Source: Xenophilus sp. AP218F
GTDB lineage: Bacteria > Pseudomonadota > Gammaproteobacteria > Burkholderiales > Chromobacteriaceae
Reading direction: 5' to 3'
Length of the DNA stretch: 64,000 nt
Assembly: GCA_002213445.1 (NCBI GenBank)
Contig: NJIE01000006.1
Location: 124,459 to 188,458, forward strand
The position numbers and the translations under genes were made by a program. The notes beneath the pieces were generated by a model. That model was not told the origin of the DNA. It saw only the letters and a program-made list of their open reading frames with translations, and searched no databases. Shown here piece after piece: positions 6,898-17,839 of the stretch; position 1 is the stretch's first letter, and every line of letters starts with the position of its first letter.

Positions 6898-9351
6898 TCA
6901 GAAGATCAGGCGTTGCAGCAGCTTGTCGTCATGCTGCTCCAGTTTCATATCAAAGTCATCCACCATGATCACGTCGCGCTTCAGCTTGCGGGCGCGGGCG
7001 ATGGCCTCGAATTCCGACTGGGCGATCAAACCCAGCTGCAACGCCTCGGCCAGCCGTTCGCGAGCCGTGATGGTCTTGAACTTGCCGTCGCGCGCCAGCT
7101 TGCGCAGCTTCTGCTCCAGCGGTTCGGTGGCCAGGATGGCGTCCAGCGCGTGCGCCAGCACGCCCACCGCGTCGGTTTCGTCCTTGGGCACGTACATGCC
7201 GCGGGTCAGGCGGTCGCGGGTGCCGCCCGGCTCCATCAGGGCGCGCGCCACCTTGGTGCCGATGCGGTCCGAAGCCGGCTTCAGCGTCAGGCCCCACGGG
7301 AAGATGATGCGGCGCAACGCCCAGGCCAGACCGCGGCTGGGAAGGTTGGACAGGAAGCCGTCCATCGCCACCTGCACGTCGTAAAGCGCGTTTTCCACCG
7401 CCCAGCTCATCACCGCGATGTCTTCCTTGGGCGCGCCGTCGCGCTCGAAGCGCTTGAGCGAGGCCGTGGCGATATACAGGCCGGAGAGCATGTCGCCAAG
7501 ACGGGCAGACAGCTTCTCGCGGAACTTCAGCGAACCGCCCAGGCTGAACATGGCCATGTCGGACAGCAAGGCGAAGGCGCTGGAGAGGCGCGTCACCTGC
7601 TTGTAGTAAGGCGCCACCACGCCGCCCTTGGGGCTGCCGGTGAAACGCGCGCCGGTCAGGCCCAGCCAGAAGGCTCGCACCTTGTTGCTGATGACGAAGT
7701 TGATGTGGCCGGTGATGGCCTTGTCGAACTCGGCGCTGTCGTTGGCCATCGCCGCCTTGATTTCGCGCAGCACGAAGGGATGGCAGCGAATCGCGCCCTG
7801 GCCGTAGATGATCATCGAGCGGGTCAGGATGTTGGCGCCTTCGACCGTGATGCCGATGGGGATGGACTGGTAGCCGCGCGCCAGATAGTTGCGCGGCCCC
7901 AGCACCACGGCCTTGCCGCCGTGCACGTCCATCGCGTCGTTCAGCGTTTTGCGCATGCGCTCGGTGTTGTGGTACTTGAGGATGGCGGAGAGCACCGACG
8001 GCTTCTCGCCGCTATCCAGGCCGGTGAGCGCCAGATCCTGCGCCGCTTCCATCTGGTAGGTGTAGCCGCCGATGCGCGCCATCGCTTCGTCCACGCCCTC
8101 GAACTTGCCGATGGGCAGACCGAACTGGTCGCGAATGCGGGCGTAAGCGCCGGTAGTGAACGACGTGAGCTTGCCGCAAGCGACCGACATCGCCGGCAGC
8201 GAGATGCAACGGCCAACCGACAGGCACTCCACCAGCATGCGCCAGCCCTGGCCGGCGTAATCGCGGCCGCCGATGATCCATTCCAGCGGGATGAACACAT
8301 CCGCGCCCCAGGTCGGACCGTTCATGAAGGCCGAGCCGCCCGGGAAATGGCGACGACCGATCTGTACGCCCTCGTGCTCGGTAGGCACCAGCGCGCAGGT
8401 GATGCCGATGTCTTCCTTGTCGCCGAGGAGGCGATCCGGGTCATACATCTTGAAGGCCAGGCCGAGGATGGTGGCCACCGGCGCCAGCGTGATCCAGCGC
8501 TTCTCCCAGCTGACGCGCACGCCGAGCACGTTCTCGAAACGCTCGCCGGTGCGCGGGTGGGTATAGGAGCCGCGGCACACCACGCCGAAGTCCGGGATGG
8601 CGCCGGCGTCGGAACCTGCGTAAGGGCTGGTCAGCGCGAAGCACGGCACTTCCACGCCCTTGGCCAGGCGCGGCAGGTAGTAATCCTTCTGTTCTTCCGT
8701 GCCGTAATGCTGCAGCAGTTCGCCGGGCCCCAGCGAGTTGGGCACCATCACCGACACCGCAGCCGTGCCGCCTCGGGTGGCGATCTTGGTCACGACTTTG
8801 GCGTGGGCGTAGTTGGAGAATTCCAGACCGCCGTACTTCTTCTTGACGATCATGCCCAGAAAGCCGTTGTCCTTGATGAACTGCCACACTTCCGGCGGCA
8901 GGTCCTTCAGCTCGTGGGTGATTTTCCAGTCATCGATCATGCCGCACAGCTGTTCGGTCGGGCCGTCCAGGAAGGCCTGCTCTTCAGCGGTGAGCTTGGG
9001 ATCGGGAAAGGACAACAGGCGCTGGAAATCCGGCTTGCCGGAGAACAGGTCGCGATCCCACCACACGGTGCCGGCGTTGATCGCTTCCTGTTCGGTCTGC
9101 GACATGGCCGGGGTGATTTTCTTGAAAATGCCGAATACCGGGCCGGTGAACACGGCGCGGCGCAGCGGCACGATGTTGAGCACCGCGGCGACAACGGCAA
9201 ACGCCGCCCATGCGGCGACGGGCAGCGGACATTGGAACAGATACTGGAGCGCGGCAAGCCAGGCGGCGATGCCTACGGTCCAAGCCAGCACCGGCGCAGC
9301 AAAGTACGCCAGCACGCCAAGCAGCACGACCAGAAGAACGGCAGCAATCAT
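6898..9351 (-). CDS. fadE: Acyl-CoA dehydrogenase (FadE type)
   Basis: An 817-aa, long-form acyl-CoA dehydrogenase performing the first, FAD-dependent oxidation of beta-oxidation. As in E. coli FadE (about 814 aa), the first 65 residues hold two hydrophobic helices (IAAVLLVVLLGVLAYF; VAAWAAFAVVAAVLNIV) that probably associate it with the inner membrane. The dehydrogenase body follows, with LTSPYAGSDAG (flavin and substrate binding), GGSAFMNGP and the C-terminal domain GGKAVVLGPRNYLARGYQSIP. The ATG at 9351 has GAGGG nine bases upstream. The gene begins 75 bases after the TetR regulator on the same strand, so the two probably form one autoregulated unit with the thioesterase downstream. The length and transmembrane start distinguish it from the 380-aa soluble acyl-CoA dehydrogenases. 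Confidence 0.93.
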   Translation of the reverse strand: MIAAVLLVVLLGVLAYFAAPVLAWTVGIAAWLAALQYLFQCPLPVAAWAAFAVVAAVLNIVPLRRAVFTGPVFGIFKKITPAMSQTEQEAINAGTVWWDRDLFSGKPDFQRLLSFPDPKLTAEEQAFLDGPTEQLCGMIDDWKITHELKDLPPEVWQFIKDNGFLGMIVKKKYGGLEFSNYAHAKVVTKIATRGGTAAVSVMVPNSLGPGELLQHYGTEEQKDYYLPRLAKGVEVPCFALTSPYAGSDAGAIPDFGVVCRGSYTHPRTGERFENVLGVRVSWEKRWITLAPVATILGLAFKMYDPDRLLGDKEDIGITCALVPTEHEGVQIGRRHFPGGSAFMNGPTWGADVFIPLEWIIGGRDYAGQGWRMLVECLSVGRCISLPAMSVACGKLTSFTTGAYARIRDQFGLPIGKFEGVDEAMARIGGYTYQMEAAQDLALTGLDSGEKPSVLSAILKYHNTERMRKTLNDAMDVHGGKAVVLGPRNYLARGYQSIPIGITVEGANILTRSMIIYGQGAIRCHPFVLREIKAAMANDSAEFDKAITGHINFVISNKVRAFWLGLTGARFTGSPKGGVVAPYYKQVTRLSSAFALLSDMAMFSLGGSLKFREKLSARLGDMLSGLYIATASLKRFERDGAPKEDIAVMSWAVENALYDVQVAMDGFLSNLPSRGLAWALRRIIFPWGLTLKPASDRIGTKVARALMEPGGTRDRLTRGMYVPKDETDAVGVLAHALDAILATEPLEQKLRKLARDGKFKTITARERLAEALQLGLIAQSEFEAIARARKLKRDVIMVDDFDMKLEQHDDKLLQRLIF

Positions 9352-9426
9352 TTTGTTTTACCCTCGTGTTGACCCCTCAGCTCCGAAGCCTGCTCCCTTG
9401 TTCTGCTGTCGGCAGCGGCTACGGAA

Positions 9427-10116
9427 TCAGCTTTCGATGGGCGCGACCAAACCGGCAATCACGAAAGGCACGAGGTATTTGACGATCATGTCCGGGTCGC
9501 GCGCGGTAACGATCTGGCTGCGGGTGAAAATCTTCAGCACATCGTTGCCGGCGAACGCGTTGAACATGACGCTGAACGCAAGGTGCATTCTCCAGGCCAG
9601 CTGCTCCGGGCCCAGCTCCGGCAAGGCCTTCTGGAAGGCGCTGCTGTAACGCTGGACGAATACGCTGTATTGCTGGGAGATGGTTTCGCGCAGCAGGCGG
9701 TGGTTTTCCACCAGCGTGCGCGACAGCAGACGGACAAACATCGCCCCTCCGCGCGAAGGATCTTTGGATAGCGCCAGACAGGGCCGTATGAACGACAGCA
9801 CCAGCGCCTCCAACGACAGTTTCTCTTCTCCAGACTCCAGCTTATCGAGCTCGGCCAGGCAGTCGGCGATCAAAGGCGCCAGCCTGCGCAGGAATACCGA
9901 TTCGAACAGCGCATCCTTGGAACCGAAGTGATAATTCACCGCGGCCAGGTTTACCTCGGCTTGCTGGGTGATCATGCGCAGCGAAGTGGCCTCGAATCCG
10001 TGCTCCACAAACAGACGTTCCGCAACGTCGAGAATGCGGGTGGATGTATCGGGACGGCTTGCCTCCATGCTCTCCAGTGCCTTTGTTGTATTTGCTAATG
10101 GTTTTGTCTTGCTCAT
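9427..10116 (-). CDS. TetR-family regulator, PsrA-like
   Basis: A 229-aa repressor with an N-terminal helix-turn-helix: STRILDVAERLFVEHGFEATSLRMITQQAEVNLAAVNYHFGSK is the TetR DNA-binding domain. From memory its TSLRxIT...VNLAAVNYHFGSKxAL core closely matches Pseudomonas PsrA, which senses long-chain fatty acids or acyl-CoA and represses fad genes. The rest is a helical ligand-binding domain with no recognisable fixed motif. It lies directly upstream of fadE. Two AAAC/GAAC-N4-GTTT dyads sit just before the start, implying autorepression. The first ATG (10116) has only a weak Shine-Dalgarno sequence; an internal ATG at 10068 (MEASRPDTSTR) has GGAG four bases away and may be the true start, giving 213 aa. 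Confidence 0.88.
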   Translation of the reverse strand: MSKTKPLANTTKALESMEASRPDTSTRILDVAERLFVEHGFEATSLRMITQQAEVNLAAVNYHFGSKDALFESVFLRRLAPLIADCLAELDKLESGEEKLSLEALVLSFIRPCLALSKDPSRGGAMFVRLLSRTLVENHRLLRETISQQYSVFVQRYSSAFQKALPELGPEQLAWRMHLAFSVMFNAFAGNDVLKIFTRSQIVTARDPDMIVKYLVPFVIAGLVAPIES

Positions 10117-10126
10117 CTCAGCTTTC

Positions 10127-10152
10127 GAACAAGCGTTTCAAACTTACGTTTT
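10127..10152. promoter_or_regulatory. Double PsrA-like operator before the TetR-fadE unit
   Basis: Two dyads lie side by side: GAAC-AAGC-GTTT (10127-10138) and AAAC-TTAC-GTTT (10140-10151). Their centres are 13 bases apart, close enough for two dimers to bind next to each other. They lie 11-35 bases upstream of the first possible TetR start codon, consistent with autoregulation. Confidence 0.6.
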
Positions 10153-10211
10153 AAGTTGATCAATGTCAAGGACTGCATACCCTCCTGACATTCACCGTCC
10201 ATGAATAGCGC

Positions 10212-10240
10212 AACGGCAGTCTGAATTTTAGACTGCCGTT
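10212..10240 (-). terminator. Probable terminator of metZ
   Basis: An 11-bp perfect stem (AACGGCAGTCT 10212-10222 with 10230-10240) and 7-nt loop follows the metZ stop by 25 bases. The U-tract is poor on either strand, so efficiency is uncertain. Confidence 0.6.
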
Positions 10241-10265
10241 TGAATGAAACACGCGTTAAAAGGGC

Positions 10266-11450
10266 TTAGTCAAGGCCGCGCCGCAAATCGGCGGCGAGAT
10301 CGTCGGCGTTTTCCAGTCCGACGCAAAGGCGCAACAGCCCCTCCTCGATGCCCGCCCTGGCGCGGGCTTCCGGCGTAATGCGCGCGTGGGTGGTGCTCGC
10401 CGGGTGGGTGATGGTGGACTTGACGTCGCCCAGATTGGCGGTGCGCGAGATCACCCGCACCGCGTCCACCACGCGCCAGGCCGCCTCCCGGCCGCCCTTG
10501 ACCACGAAGGACACCACCGCCCCGCCGCCTTGCTGCTGGCGCATGGCCAGCGCATGCTGCGGATGGCTCTCCAGGCCCGGGTAGTAGACGCGTTCGACAT
10601 TGGCTTGCGTTTCCAGCCAGCGCGCCAGCCGCAAGGCGTTGGCGCTGTGCTTTTCCATGCGCAGTCCCAGCGTCTCCAAGCCGGACAGCAACACCCAGGC
10701 ATTGAACGGCGCCAGCGACGGGCCCGCAGTGCGCACATGCAGGTAGACCTGCTCGACCAAAGCATCGGAGCCGACCACCGCGCCGCCCATCACCCGGCCG
10801 TGGCCGTCCAGGAACTTGGTGGCGGAGTGCATCACCAGGTCCGCGCCCAACCTCAGCGGCTGCTGCAAAGCCGGGGAACAGAAGCTGTTGTCCACCACCA
10901 GCAGCGCCTGGTGACCGTGGGCGATATCGGCGACGGCGGCGATGTCGGCCACCTCGGTCAGCGGATTGGACGGCGTCTCCAGAAACAGCAAGCGCGTTTG
11001 CGGTCGCAGCGCCCCCCGCCAGGCGTTCAGATCGCGCGCGTCGACAAAGGTGGTTTCCACGCCGAACTTGGCCAGCAGGCCGGCGAATAGATTGGTGGTG
11101 GAGCCAAACAGGCTTTGCGAAGAAACGATATGATCGCCCGCCTTGAGCAAGGTCATCATGATCGCCTGGATCGCCGCCATGCCGGTGGCGGTGGCGATGG
11201 CGCGCTCGCCGCCCTCCATCTGCGCCAGCCGTTGCTGAAAGGCGGCCACGGTGGGATTGGTGAAACGCGAATAGGTATAGCCCTCCACCTCGCCCAGAAA
11301 CATCGCCGCGGCCTGCGCGGCGGACTCATAGGTAAAGCTGGAAGTCAGAAACAAGCCTTGGCTGTGTTCGTTGAACTGGCTGGTTTCGCGGCCGGCGCGA
11401 ATGGCCAGCGTATCGGGATGCAGGGAATGCTCAGGCGTGTCGGATGCCAT
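10266..11450 (-). CDS. metZ: O-succinylhomoserine sulfhydrylase
   Basis: A 394-aa Cys/Met-metabolism PLP enzyme that makes homocysteine directly from O-succinylhomoserine and sulfide in methionine synthesis. The PLP lysine is K212 in the motif [17 protein letters not shown]. Other family blocks are [31 protein letters not shown] and LETPSNPL, and the C-terminal TLGDVKS-like segment reads [19 protein letters not shown]. The start at 11450 ([20 protein letters not shown]) has AGAGAGA upstream. The pattern from DTLAIRAG onward fits MetZ better than cystathionine gamma-synthase (MetB) or beta-lyase (MetC), though these paralogues are hard to separate by eye. It follows the MarR gene by 115 bases on the same strand but likely has its own promoter. 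Confidence 0.85.
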   Translation of the reverse strand: MASDTPEHSLHPDTLAIRAGRETSQFNEHSQGLFLTSSFTYESAAQAAAMFLGEVEGYTYSRFTNPTVAAFQQRLAQMEGGERAIATATGMAAIQAIMMTLLKAGDHIVSSQSLFGSTTNLFAGLLAKFGVETTFVDARDLNAWRGALRPQTRLLFLETPSNPLTEVADIAAVADIAHGHQALLVVDNSFCSPALQQPLRLGADLVMHSATKFLDGHGRVMGGAVVGSDALVEQVYLHVRTAGPSLAPFNAWVLLSGLETLGLRMEKHSANALRLARWLETQANVERVYYPGLESHPQHALAMRQQQGGGAVVSFVVKGGREAAWRVVDAVRVISRTANLGDVKSTITHPASTTHARITPEARARAGIEEGLLRLCVGLENADDLAADLRRGLD

Positions 11451-11565
11451 GATGAATCTCTCTTTGTTATCGGCCCGCCGGCAACGGGCCCCATCCCGAC
11501 ATCTTGCCTCAAAACACGCGATTTACTAAATGCCGTGCGGCCATATGCGCCGCGCGCGCGGGCTA

Positions 11566-12024
11566 TTAACCGCCGCCGCGCTCTCCGTCGCCTGCCGGCG
11601 GCTGCAACCACTGCTTGGTTTGCAGCAGAAGATCCAGCGACAAATAACCGCCGGCTTCGCGCAGCGCCAGCAACTCGTCGCGATGGGCGCTGGCCAGCCT
11701 CTCCACCAGCTCCTCGCCCTTCGGCAGCAGATGCACCTCCACGCAACGGCGGTCGGCGCGGCCCGGGCGGCGCTCCACCAGCTGCTGGCCCTCGCAACGG
11801 CTGACCAGGCCGACCACGCTATGGTGGTGCGACTGCAAGCGCTCTGCCAGTTCGGCCACCGTGGCCCAACTGCGGCCCGGATAGCCGCGAACTTGCAACA
11901 ACAGCAGATACTGCAGCGGGGTGATGCCGTTATCCTGGGCCAGATCTTCGCTGAAGCGCATGAACTGGCGCAGCCGGTAGCGAAAATCCGCCAGCCGCTC
12001 GAAATCTTCCTTGCTCAGACTCAT
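11566..12024 (-). CDS. MarR-family transcriptional regulator
   Basis: A 152-aa winged-helix protein. The order is N-terminal dimerisation helices (FRYRLRQFMRFSEDLAQDNGITPLQYLLLLQV), recognition helix region (SWATVAELAERLQSHHHSVVGLVSRCEGQQLVERR), then the beta-wing with the conserved D-R-R (GRADRRCVEVHLLPKGEELVERL). This is diagnostic of MarR. MarR proteins usually repress a neighbouring detoxification gene and release DNA on binding phenolic ligands or on oxidation. The single cysteines are in CEGQQ and RRCVE, so an OhrR-type sensor (N-terminal Cys) is not indicated. It lies 76 bases after the DUF488 gene on the same strand. A palindrome inside the likely promoter of that gene is a plausible operator. 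The C-terminus is glycine-rich (GDGERGGG). Confidence 0.88.
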   Translation of the reverse strand: MSLSKEDFERLADFRYRLRQFMRFSEDLAQDNGITPLQYLLLLQVRGYPGRSWATVAELAERLQSHHHSVVGLVSRCEGQQLVERRPGRADRRCVEVHLLPKGEELVERLASAHRDELLALREAGGYLSLDLLLQTKQWLQPPAGDGERGGG

Positions 12025-12100
12025 TCCACACAGTCAAACACGATGATGATTGCCCGAGTCTACCACGCCGTCCCATCCGCGCCGCCGCGTCATTATTGAC

Positions 12101-12484
12101 TCAGGCGGCGACCGGCGCGCCATCCCATTCGCGGTAACGCGCCTGCAGGAACAACACCAAAGCCCGCTCCGGGCTGTGCTCGTCCGCCTCGCCCGCGTGC
12201 AACAGCACCAGAGTGCCTTGCTGCATGGCGCGCAGCAAAGGCTGCCAGCGCAAGGGGTTGCTGCCCATGTCCGACCAGTACACTTCGCAAAACGTCGGCC
12301 AGCGCAGGGGTTGATAGCGCATCCAGGCGACCAGTTCCGGCGTCGGCAACACCCGCGGCAGCCAGTGATCGGCGGCGATCGCCGCCCGCGGCCAGCCCGC
12401 CGGCCATTTGCTGTCGATCAGAAAGGCGCCGACAGGCGGTTTGCGGCAGTCCTCGACTTGCATCAAGCGGATTTCGATACCCAT
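12101..12484 (-). CDS. DUF488-family protein (YeaO-like)
   Basis: A 127-aa cytoplasmic protein. The features I can see are WPAGWPRAAIAADHWLPRVLPTPELVAWM, EVYWSDM, and TLVLLHAGEADEHSPERALVLFLQ; the LLHAG/E-x-x-H-x-x-A-x-x-L-x-x-x-L segment is the common DUF488 C-terminal signature (usually LLY-x-x-K/E-D-x-x-x-N/H-x-A). The biochemical role of DUF488 is not established. ATG 12484 has GAGGTGAGATC just upstream. The gene is followed by a MarR regulator, an arrangement often found for this family, suggesting stress-inducible expression. A sigma-70-like promoter with an internal palindrome lies 72-100 bases upstream. Confidence is moderate because the family is divergent. Confidence 0.7.
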   Translation of the reverse strand: MGIEIRLMQVEDCRKPPVGAFLIDSKWPAGWPRAAIAADHWLPRVLPTPELVAWMRYQPLRWPTFCEVYWSDMGSNPLRWQPLLRAMQQGTLVLLHAGEADEHSPERALVLFLQARYREWDGAPVAA

Positions 12485-12555
12485 GATCTCACCTCATTAT
12501 CCTGTTTCGCCTGGCGCGGTCGAATCGAGCCAGCCACCTAATTAAGCATTTGATT

Positions 12556-12584
12556 AATATATCGCGATACGATATTTGAAACAA
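12556..12584 (-). promoter_or_regulatory. Promoter of the DUF488-MarR unit with an embedded palindromic operator
   Basis: On the minus strand TTGTTT (12584-12579) and TATATT (12561-12556) are separated by exactly 17 bases. The spacer and -10 contain the dyad ATATCG-N5-CGATAT (12559-12575), and the 10-mer TATCGCGATA (12560-12569) is itself a perfect palindrome. Binding here would block RNA polymerase, as expected for a MarR autorepressor. Confidence 0.6.
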
Positions 12585-12602
12585 AAAAATTTTGCCATCC
12601 AT

Positions 12603-12630
12603 GGCTGCGCCGGCTCAAGCCGGCGCAGCC
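12603..12630 (-). terminator. Terminator of the iron alcohol dehydrogenase gene
   Basis: GGCTGCGCCGGCT (12603-12615) and its inverse (12618-12630) form a 13-bp stem around only two bases, so the top pairs probably open. On the minus strand a long U-run (complement of 12583-12589) follows after about 12 bases. Confidence 0.75.
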
Positions 12631-12653
12631 TATCGGTCACTTATTCCCGATCA

Positions 12654-13787
12654 TCACAGCGCGGCGCGGAAGATGCCGCAGATTTCCTCATGCGTAGCCA
12701 CGCGCGGATTGGTCAGGCCGCAAGCGTCTTTCAGCGCGTTGTCGGCCAAGGTCGGAATGTCCGCCTCCTTGACGCCCAGCTCGGCCAGGCCTGCCGGAAT
12801 GCCCACATCGGCGGCCAGACGCTTGATCGCGCGGATGGCGGCTTCGGCAGTTGCCTCCTTCTCTCCCAGCGCCAGCGCCACGTCGGCCAGGCGAGCGCCG
12901 GCCACTTCAGCGTTGTAAGCCTGGACGTGCGGCAGCAGCACCGCGTTGCACACGCCGTGCGGCAGGTCGTAGAAGCCGCCCAGCTGGTGCGCCATGGCAT
13001 GCACATAACCCAGCGAGGCGTTGTTGAAGGCCATGCCGGCCAGGAACTGGGCATAAGCCATCTGTTCGCGGGCTTCCATATCCTGGCCGTTTTCCACGGC
13101 GCGGCGCAGGAAGCCGGCGATCAGCGACACGGCCTTCAGCGCGCAGGCGTCGGTGATCGGGGTGGCGATGGTGGACACATAGGCTTCCACCGCGTGGGTC
13201 AGCGCGTCCATGCCGGTGGCGGCGGTCAGCGACTTGGGCATGCCGGCCATGGTTTCCGGATCGTTCACCGACAGAATCGGGGTGGTGTGCTTGTCGACGA
13301 TGGCCATCTTGATGTGGCGGGATTCGTCGGTGATGATGCAGAAGCGGGTCATTTCCGACGCGGTGCCGGCGGTGGTGTTGATGGCGACCAGCGGCAGCTG
13401 CGGCTTGGCCGACTTGTCGACGCCTTCGTAATCCTGGATCTTGCCGCCATTGACGGCCACCAGCGCGATGCCCTTGGCGCAGTCGTGCGGGGAGCCGCCG
13501 CCAAGCGAAACCACCACGTCGCAGTTGTTTTCCTTCAGCAAGGCCAGCCCGGCGTTGACGTTGGCGCAGCTCGGATTGGGCTGCACGCCGTCAAACACCA
13601 CCGACTGAATGTCCTGCTCCGCCAGCAGCCCGCTCACCTTGGCGGCGAGGCCGGCCTTGACCAGGCCGCCGTCGGTCACGATCAGCGCCTTGCGAAAGCC
13701 GTAGCTGCGCATGGACTCGACCGCCTGCTTGAGACAGCCTGCGCCCATCAGGTTCAGGGAGGGAATGAAAAACGCCGTTGCAGTCAT
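12654..13787 (-). CDS. Iron-containing (group III) alcohol dehydrogenase
   Basis: A 377-aa NAD(P)-dependent dehydrogenase of the Fe-ADH family. The nucleotide-binding loop [15 protein letters not shown], the [12 protein letters not shown] signature and the metal ligands in [14 protein letters not shown]...[28 protein letters not shown] are all present; the HxxxH and DxxxH ligands are intact. Length and the initial [12 protein letters not shown] resemble E. coli YiaY/FucO and 1,3-propanediol dehydrogenase DhaT. ATG 13787 has GGAGATATAAC before it. Substrate is not predictable: short-chain alcohols, lactaldehyde or 1,3-propanediol are all possible. It has its own terminator, and neighbouring genes (MarC, DUF488) give no metabolic clue, so it is probably a single-gene unit. 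Confidence 0.9.
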   Translation of the reverse strand: MTATAFFIPSLNLMGAGCLKQAVESMRSYGFRKALIVTDGGLVKAGLAAKVSGLLAEQDIQSVVFDGVQPNPSCANVNAGLALLKENNCDVVVSLGGGSPHDCAKGIALVAVNGGKIQDYEGVDKSAKPQLPLVAINTTAGTASEMTRFCIITDESRHIKMAIVDKHTTPILSVNDPETMAGMPKSLTAATGMDALTHAVEAYVSTIATPITDACALKAVSLIAGFLRRAVENGQDMEAREQMAYAQFLAGMAFNNASLGYVHAMAHQLGGFYDLPHGVCNAVLLPHVQAYNAEVAGARLADVALALGEKEATAEAAIRAIKRLAADVGIPAGLAELGVKEADIPTLADNALKDACGLTNPRVATHEEICGIFRAAL

Positions 13788-13959
13788 GTTATATCTCCAT
13801 TTGTGAGACTTTCGTCATGGAAACAAGTCTGCTCCGAAGCCGCTCCCCGCACCTTGCTACAAGTCAAGAAAGGCAGGCCGGCCACCCCTGTACCAAGGTT
13901 CAGGTGCGGGTTTTGGCAATAATCCCCGCCAGCCTCATCTGACCTGAATCAGGCCCCGC

Positions 13960-14667
13960 TCAATGCAACAGGCGGGCGTTCTCCTGAAGCCACTGCACCA
14001 GCAACTGTCCGATGCCGTCCCACATGATCTGCACGCCAAGGCACAGCAGGATGAAAGCGGACAAGCGCAAGAACACCACCGAGCCGGTCTGGCCAAGATA
14101 GCGCAGCAGTTTGTCGGCGTGGGCGTAGCAAAGATAAACCAGCACGCTGCTGGCCAGCACCGCCACCGCGCCAGCCAGCGGCCCGATGACGAAACGGGTG
14201 ATGCCGTCGCCCGCGGCCGGGCCGGTCAGCGTCGCGCCGATGGTGATGGCCACCGAAATCGAGCCCGGCCCCACCGTCAGCGGGAAAGTCAATGGATAAA
14301 ACGCGCGCTGCTTCAGTTCGGCGTGATTGTCGGTGTGCGCCGGCTCGCTGGAGGGCTGACTGGATTCCGCCGGCGTGTCGTTGAGCATTCGCCAGGCGGC
14401 GAAGGTGATCAACAAGCCGCCGGACATCTGCACCACCGGCAGCGAAACGCCGAAGAAGGACAACACGAAGCCGCCGACATACATGCTGCCCACCAGCAGC
14501 AACGCGCAATACAGCGCGATCCGCCGCGCCAGGAAGCGCCGCTGCTGCGGCGAATTGCGCGCCGTCATCGAGATGAAGATCGGCACCAGGCCGGGGGGAT
14601 TCATGATGGGCAGCAACGCGGCCATCACGAACAGGAACTTGGTGAAGAAGATCGACGGCAACAGCAT
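13960..14667 (-). CDS. MarC-family integral membrane protein
   Basis: A 235-aa inner-membrane protein with about six hydrophobic segments. The first (FLFVMAALLPIMNPPGLVPIFISM) carries the N-P-x-G-x-x-P-x-F motif of the MarC/UPF0056 family, and the fourth region has FPLTVGPGSISVAITIGA, the second family signature (P-L-T-x-G-P-G-x-I). A polar loop of about 35 residues (near TPAESSQPSSEPAHTDNH) separates the two halves. The start at 14667 (MLLPSIFFTKFLF) has AGGGTG upstream; a longer reading frame exists but adds an unlikely arginine-rich extension. MarC was first linked to multiple antibiotic resistance but that role was later disputed, and its transport substrate is unknown. It lies downstream of bipA, past bipA's terminator. 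Confidence 0.88.
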   Translation of the reverse strand: MLLPSIFFTKFLFVMAALLPIMNPPGLVPIFISMTARNSPQQRRFLARRIALYCALLLVGSMYVGGFVLSFFGVSLPVVQMSGGLLITFAAWRMLNDTPAESSQPSSEPAHTDNHAELKQRAFYPLTFPLTVGPGSISVAITIGATLTGPAAGDGITRFVIGPLAGAVAVLASSVLVYLCYAHADKLLRYLGQTGSVVFLRLSAFILLCLGVQIMWDGIGQLLVQWLQENARLLH

Positions 14668-14760
14668 GATTTCACCCTGAAGGAATCGCGGATATCGGAG
14701 TCGGCGATTGTAGCACCGGCGCGGCCGGAGCATCGTTGCCAAAAAGCGGCGGCCGGATAC

Positions 14761-14789
14761 AAAAAAACCGCTGCCCTTGGGCAGCGGTT
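14761..14789 (-). terminator. Intrinsic terminator of bipA
   Basis: AACCGCTGCC pairs with GGCAGCGGTT around a CTTG tetraloop (stem arms 14766-14775 and 14780-14789), followed on the minus strand by seven U (complement of 14761-14767). It lies 22 bases past the bipA stop. Confidence 0.9.
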
Positions 14790-14811
14790 CCGATCCGGAC
14801 GCGAAATGCGA

Positions 14812-16629
<1,818 letters not shown>

Positions 16630-16828
16630 GTCTCAGGCGGCTATCTGGAAACAGAAAAATCGAAAGATTATAGCATGATAGCCAAACTCCACGAAAATTT
16701 CGGTAACAAGCCGTGACAAGGCGATGACACGCCCGCCTTTTATTCCATTCAAATGCTGCGCCGCGGCAATATCGTCTTGCGCGGCGTTTGCCATTACACT
16801 GCCGCCATCACGCAACAAGGAACGCATC

Positions 16829-17704
16829 ATGTACGACTGGAACGCACTGTGGCACGAACACCAAGGCTACCGCACCGGTTACGACATCCACCACAACGAC
16901 GCCAACCTGCTCTCCGACGAGCTGTCCGCCAAGCTGATCCATCCGGCGCAACAGCCGGACCAGGTGGCCGTCTACGAGAAAGCCGACCGCTTCATCCTCG
17001 CCGGCCACGATGGCGGCCTGCAGCTGCTGGAAGTGTTCAAGCACGGCCTGTTCGACATCACCCTGCGCTTCGTCACCGAGGACGAGGGCCAGAACGTCGC
17101 CCTGCCCTACGTTGAAATCCACGTCGACAATCTGGCCACCGAAGAGCAGGCCGTGTGGCGCGGCGAGGCGAAGCTGGACGAGGAAGGCCGCATCTGGGTG
17201 GGCAAGCGCACGCTAGACGAGGACGTGCTGCCAGCGATGCCCTTCGACGAATTGTCCTTCACCGACCTGGCCAGCTTCCGCGAAGAGCTGGCCCGCGTCT
17301 GGCACGAGGACCTGCCCCAGCTGCGGCCGCTGATCGAGGCCTGGTTCCGCCAGGGCGAACTGGCCGCCGAGGAAGAAGCGCCGGCGCACTACGGCGACGC
17401 GGACCGCGTCCAGCAAATCTGCGACCGTTACGCTGAAATCGTGCGCCGCGAACAGGCCGCGCTGTCCCGGCAATTCAGCGACGATGAACTGCGCCTGATC
17501 GCCGCCGTCATCCGCAGCGTGCACTTCGACAGCGCGGCTTCGTGCCGCGGCGTCTGGCTGGCCGTGGAGGCGCGCATCATCCAGGACGAGCTGGATCAGC
17601 AATTCGAAGTCGCCGCCGACGCGCTGCTCGCCAAGATGAAAGCGCTGAGCTACGCCCAGGAAGTGTCGCTGATCGAGGCGCTCTCGCCGCTGCCCGACAA
17701 CTGA
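16829..17704 (+). CDS. Hypothetical protein, acidic, 291 aa
   Basis: ATG 16829 has AAGGAACG closely upstream and opens a 291-codon frame. The product is soluble and strongly acidic and rich in aromatic residues (MYDWNALWHEHQGYRTGYDIHHND). There is no signal peptide or transmembrane segment. The first half reads like beta strands (DRFILAGHDGG, FDITLRFVTEDEGQN, GRIWVGKRTLDED), the second like alpha helices (ASFREELARVWHEDLPQLRPLIEAWFRQGEL; FSDDELRLIAAVIRSVHFD; DELDQQFEVAADALLAKMKAL). I do not recognise the family. It is transcribed away from bipA and lies 135 bases before the 17840 gene on the same strand. The clean coding composition supports a real, probably lineage-restricted gene. Confidence 0.75.
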   Translation: MYDWNALWHEHQGYRTGYDIHHNDANLLSDELSAKLIHPAQQPDQVAVYEKADRFILAGHDGGLQLLEVFKHGLFDITLRFVTEDEGQNVALPYVEIHVDNLATEEQAVWRGEAKLDEEGRIWVGKRTLDEDVLPAMPFDELSFTDLASFREELARVWHEDLPQLRPLIEAWFRQGELAAEEEAPAHYGDADRVQQICDRYAEIVRREQAALSRQFSDDELRLIAAVIRSVHFDSAASCRGVWLAVEARIIQDELDQQFEVAADALLAKMKALSYAQEVSLIEALSPLPDN

Positions 17705-17839
17705 GCCGCTGCCAAAGCGCCAGATTGCCGGTATCATCACGCCCGAACTAGAGCAATCGCACCAGAATCAAGGCGCCGCGCCCGCCATCACGCGATGGCC
17801 CGCACGGCGCATCACCCCGGATAGAGAAAAGGACTGTTC

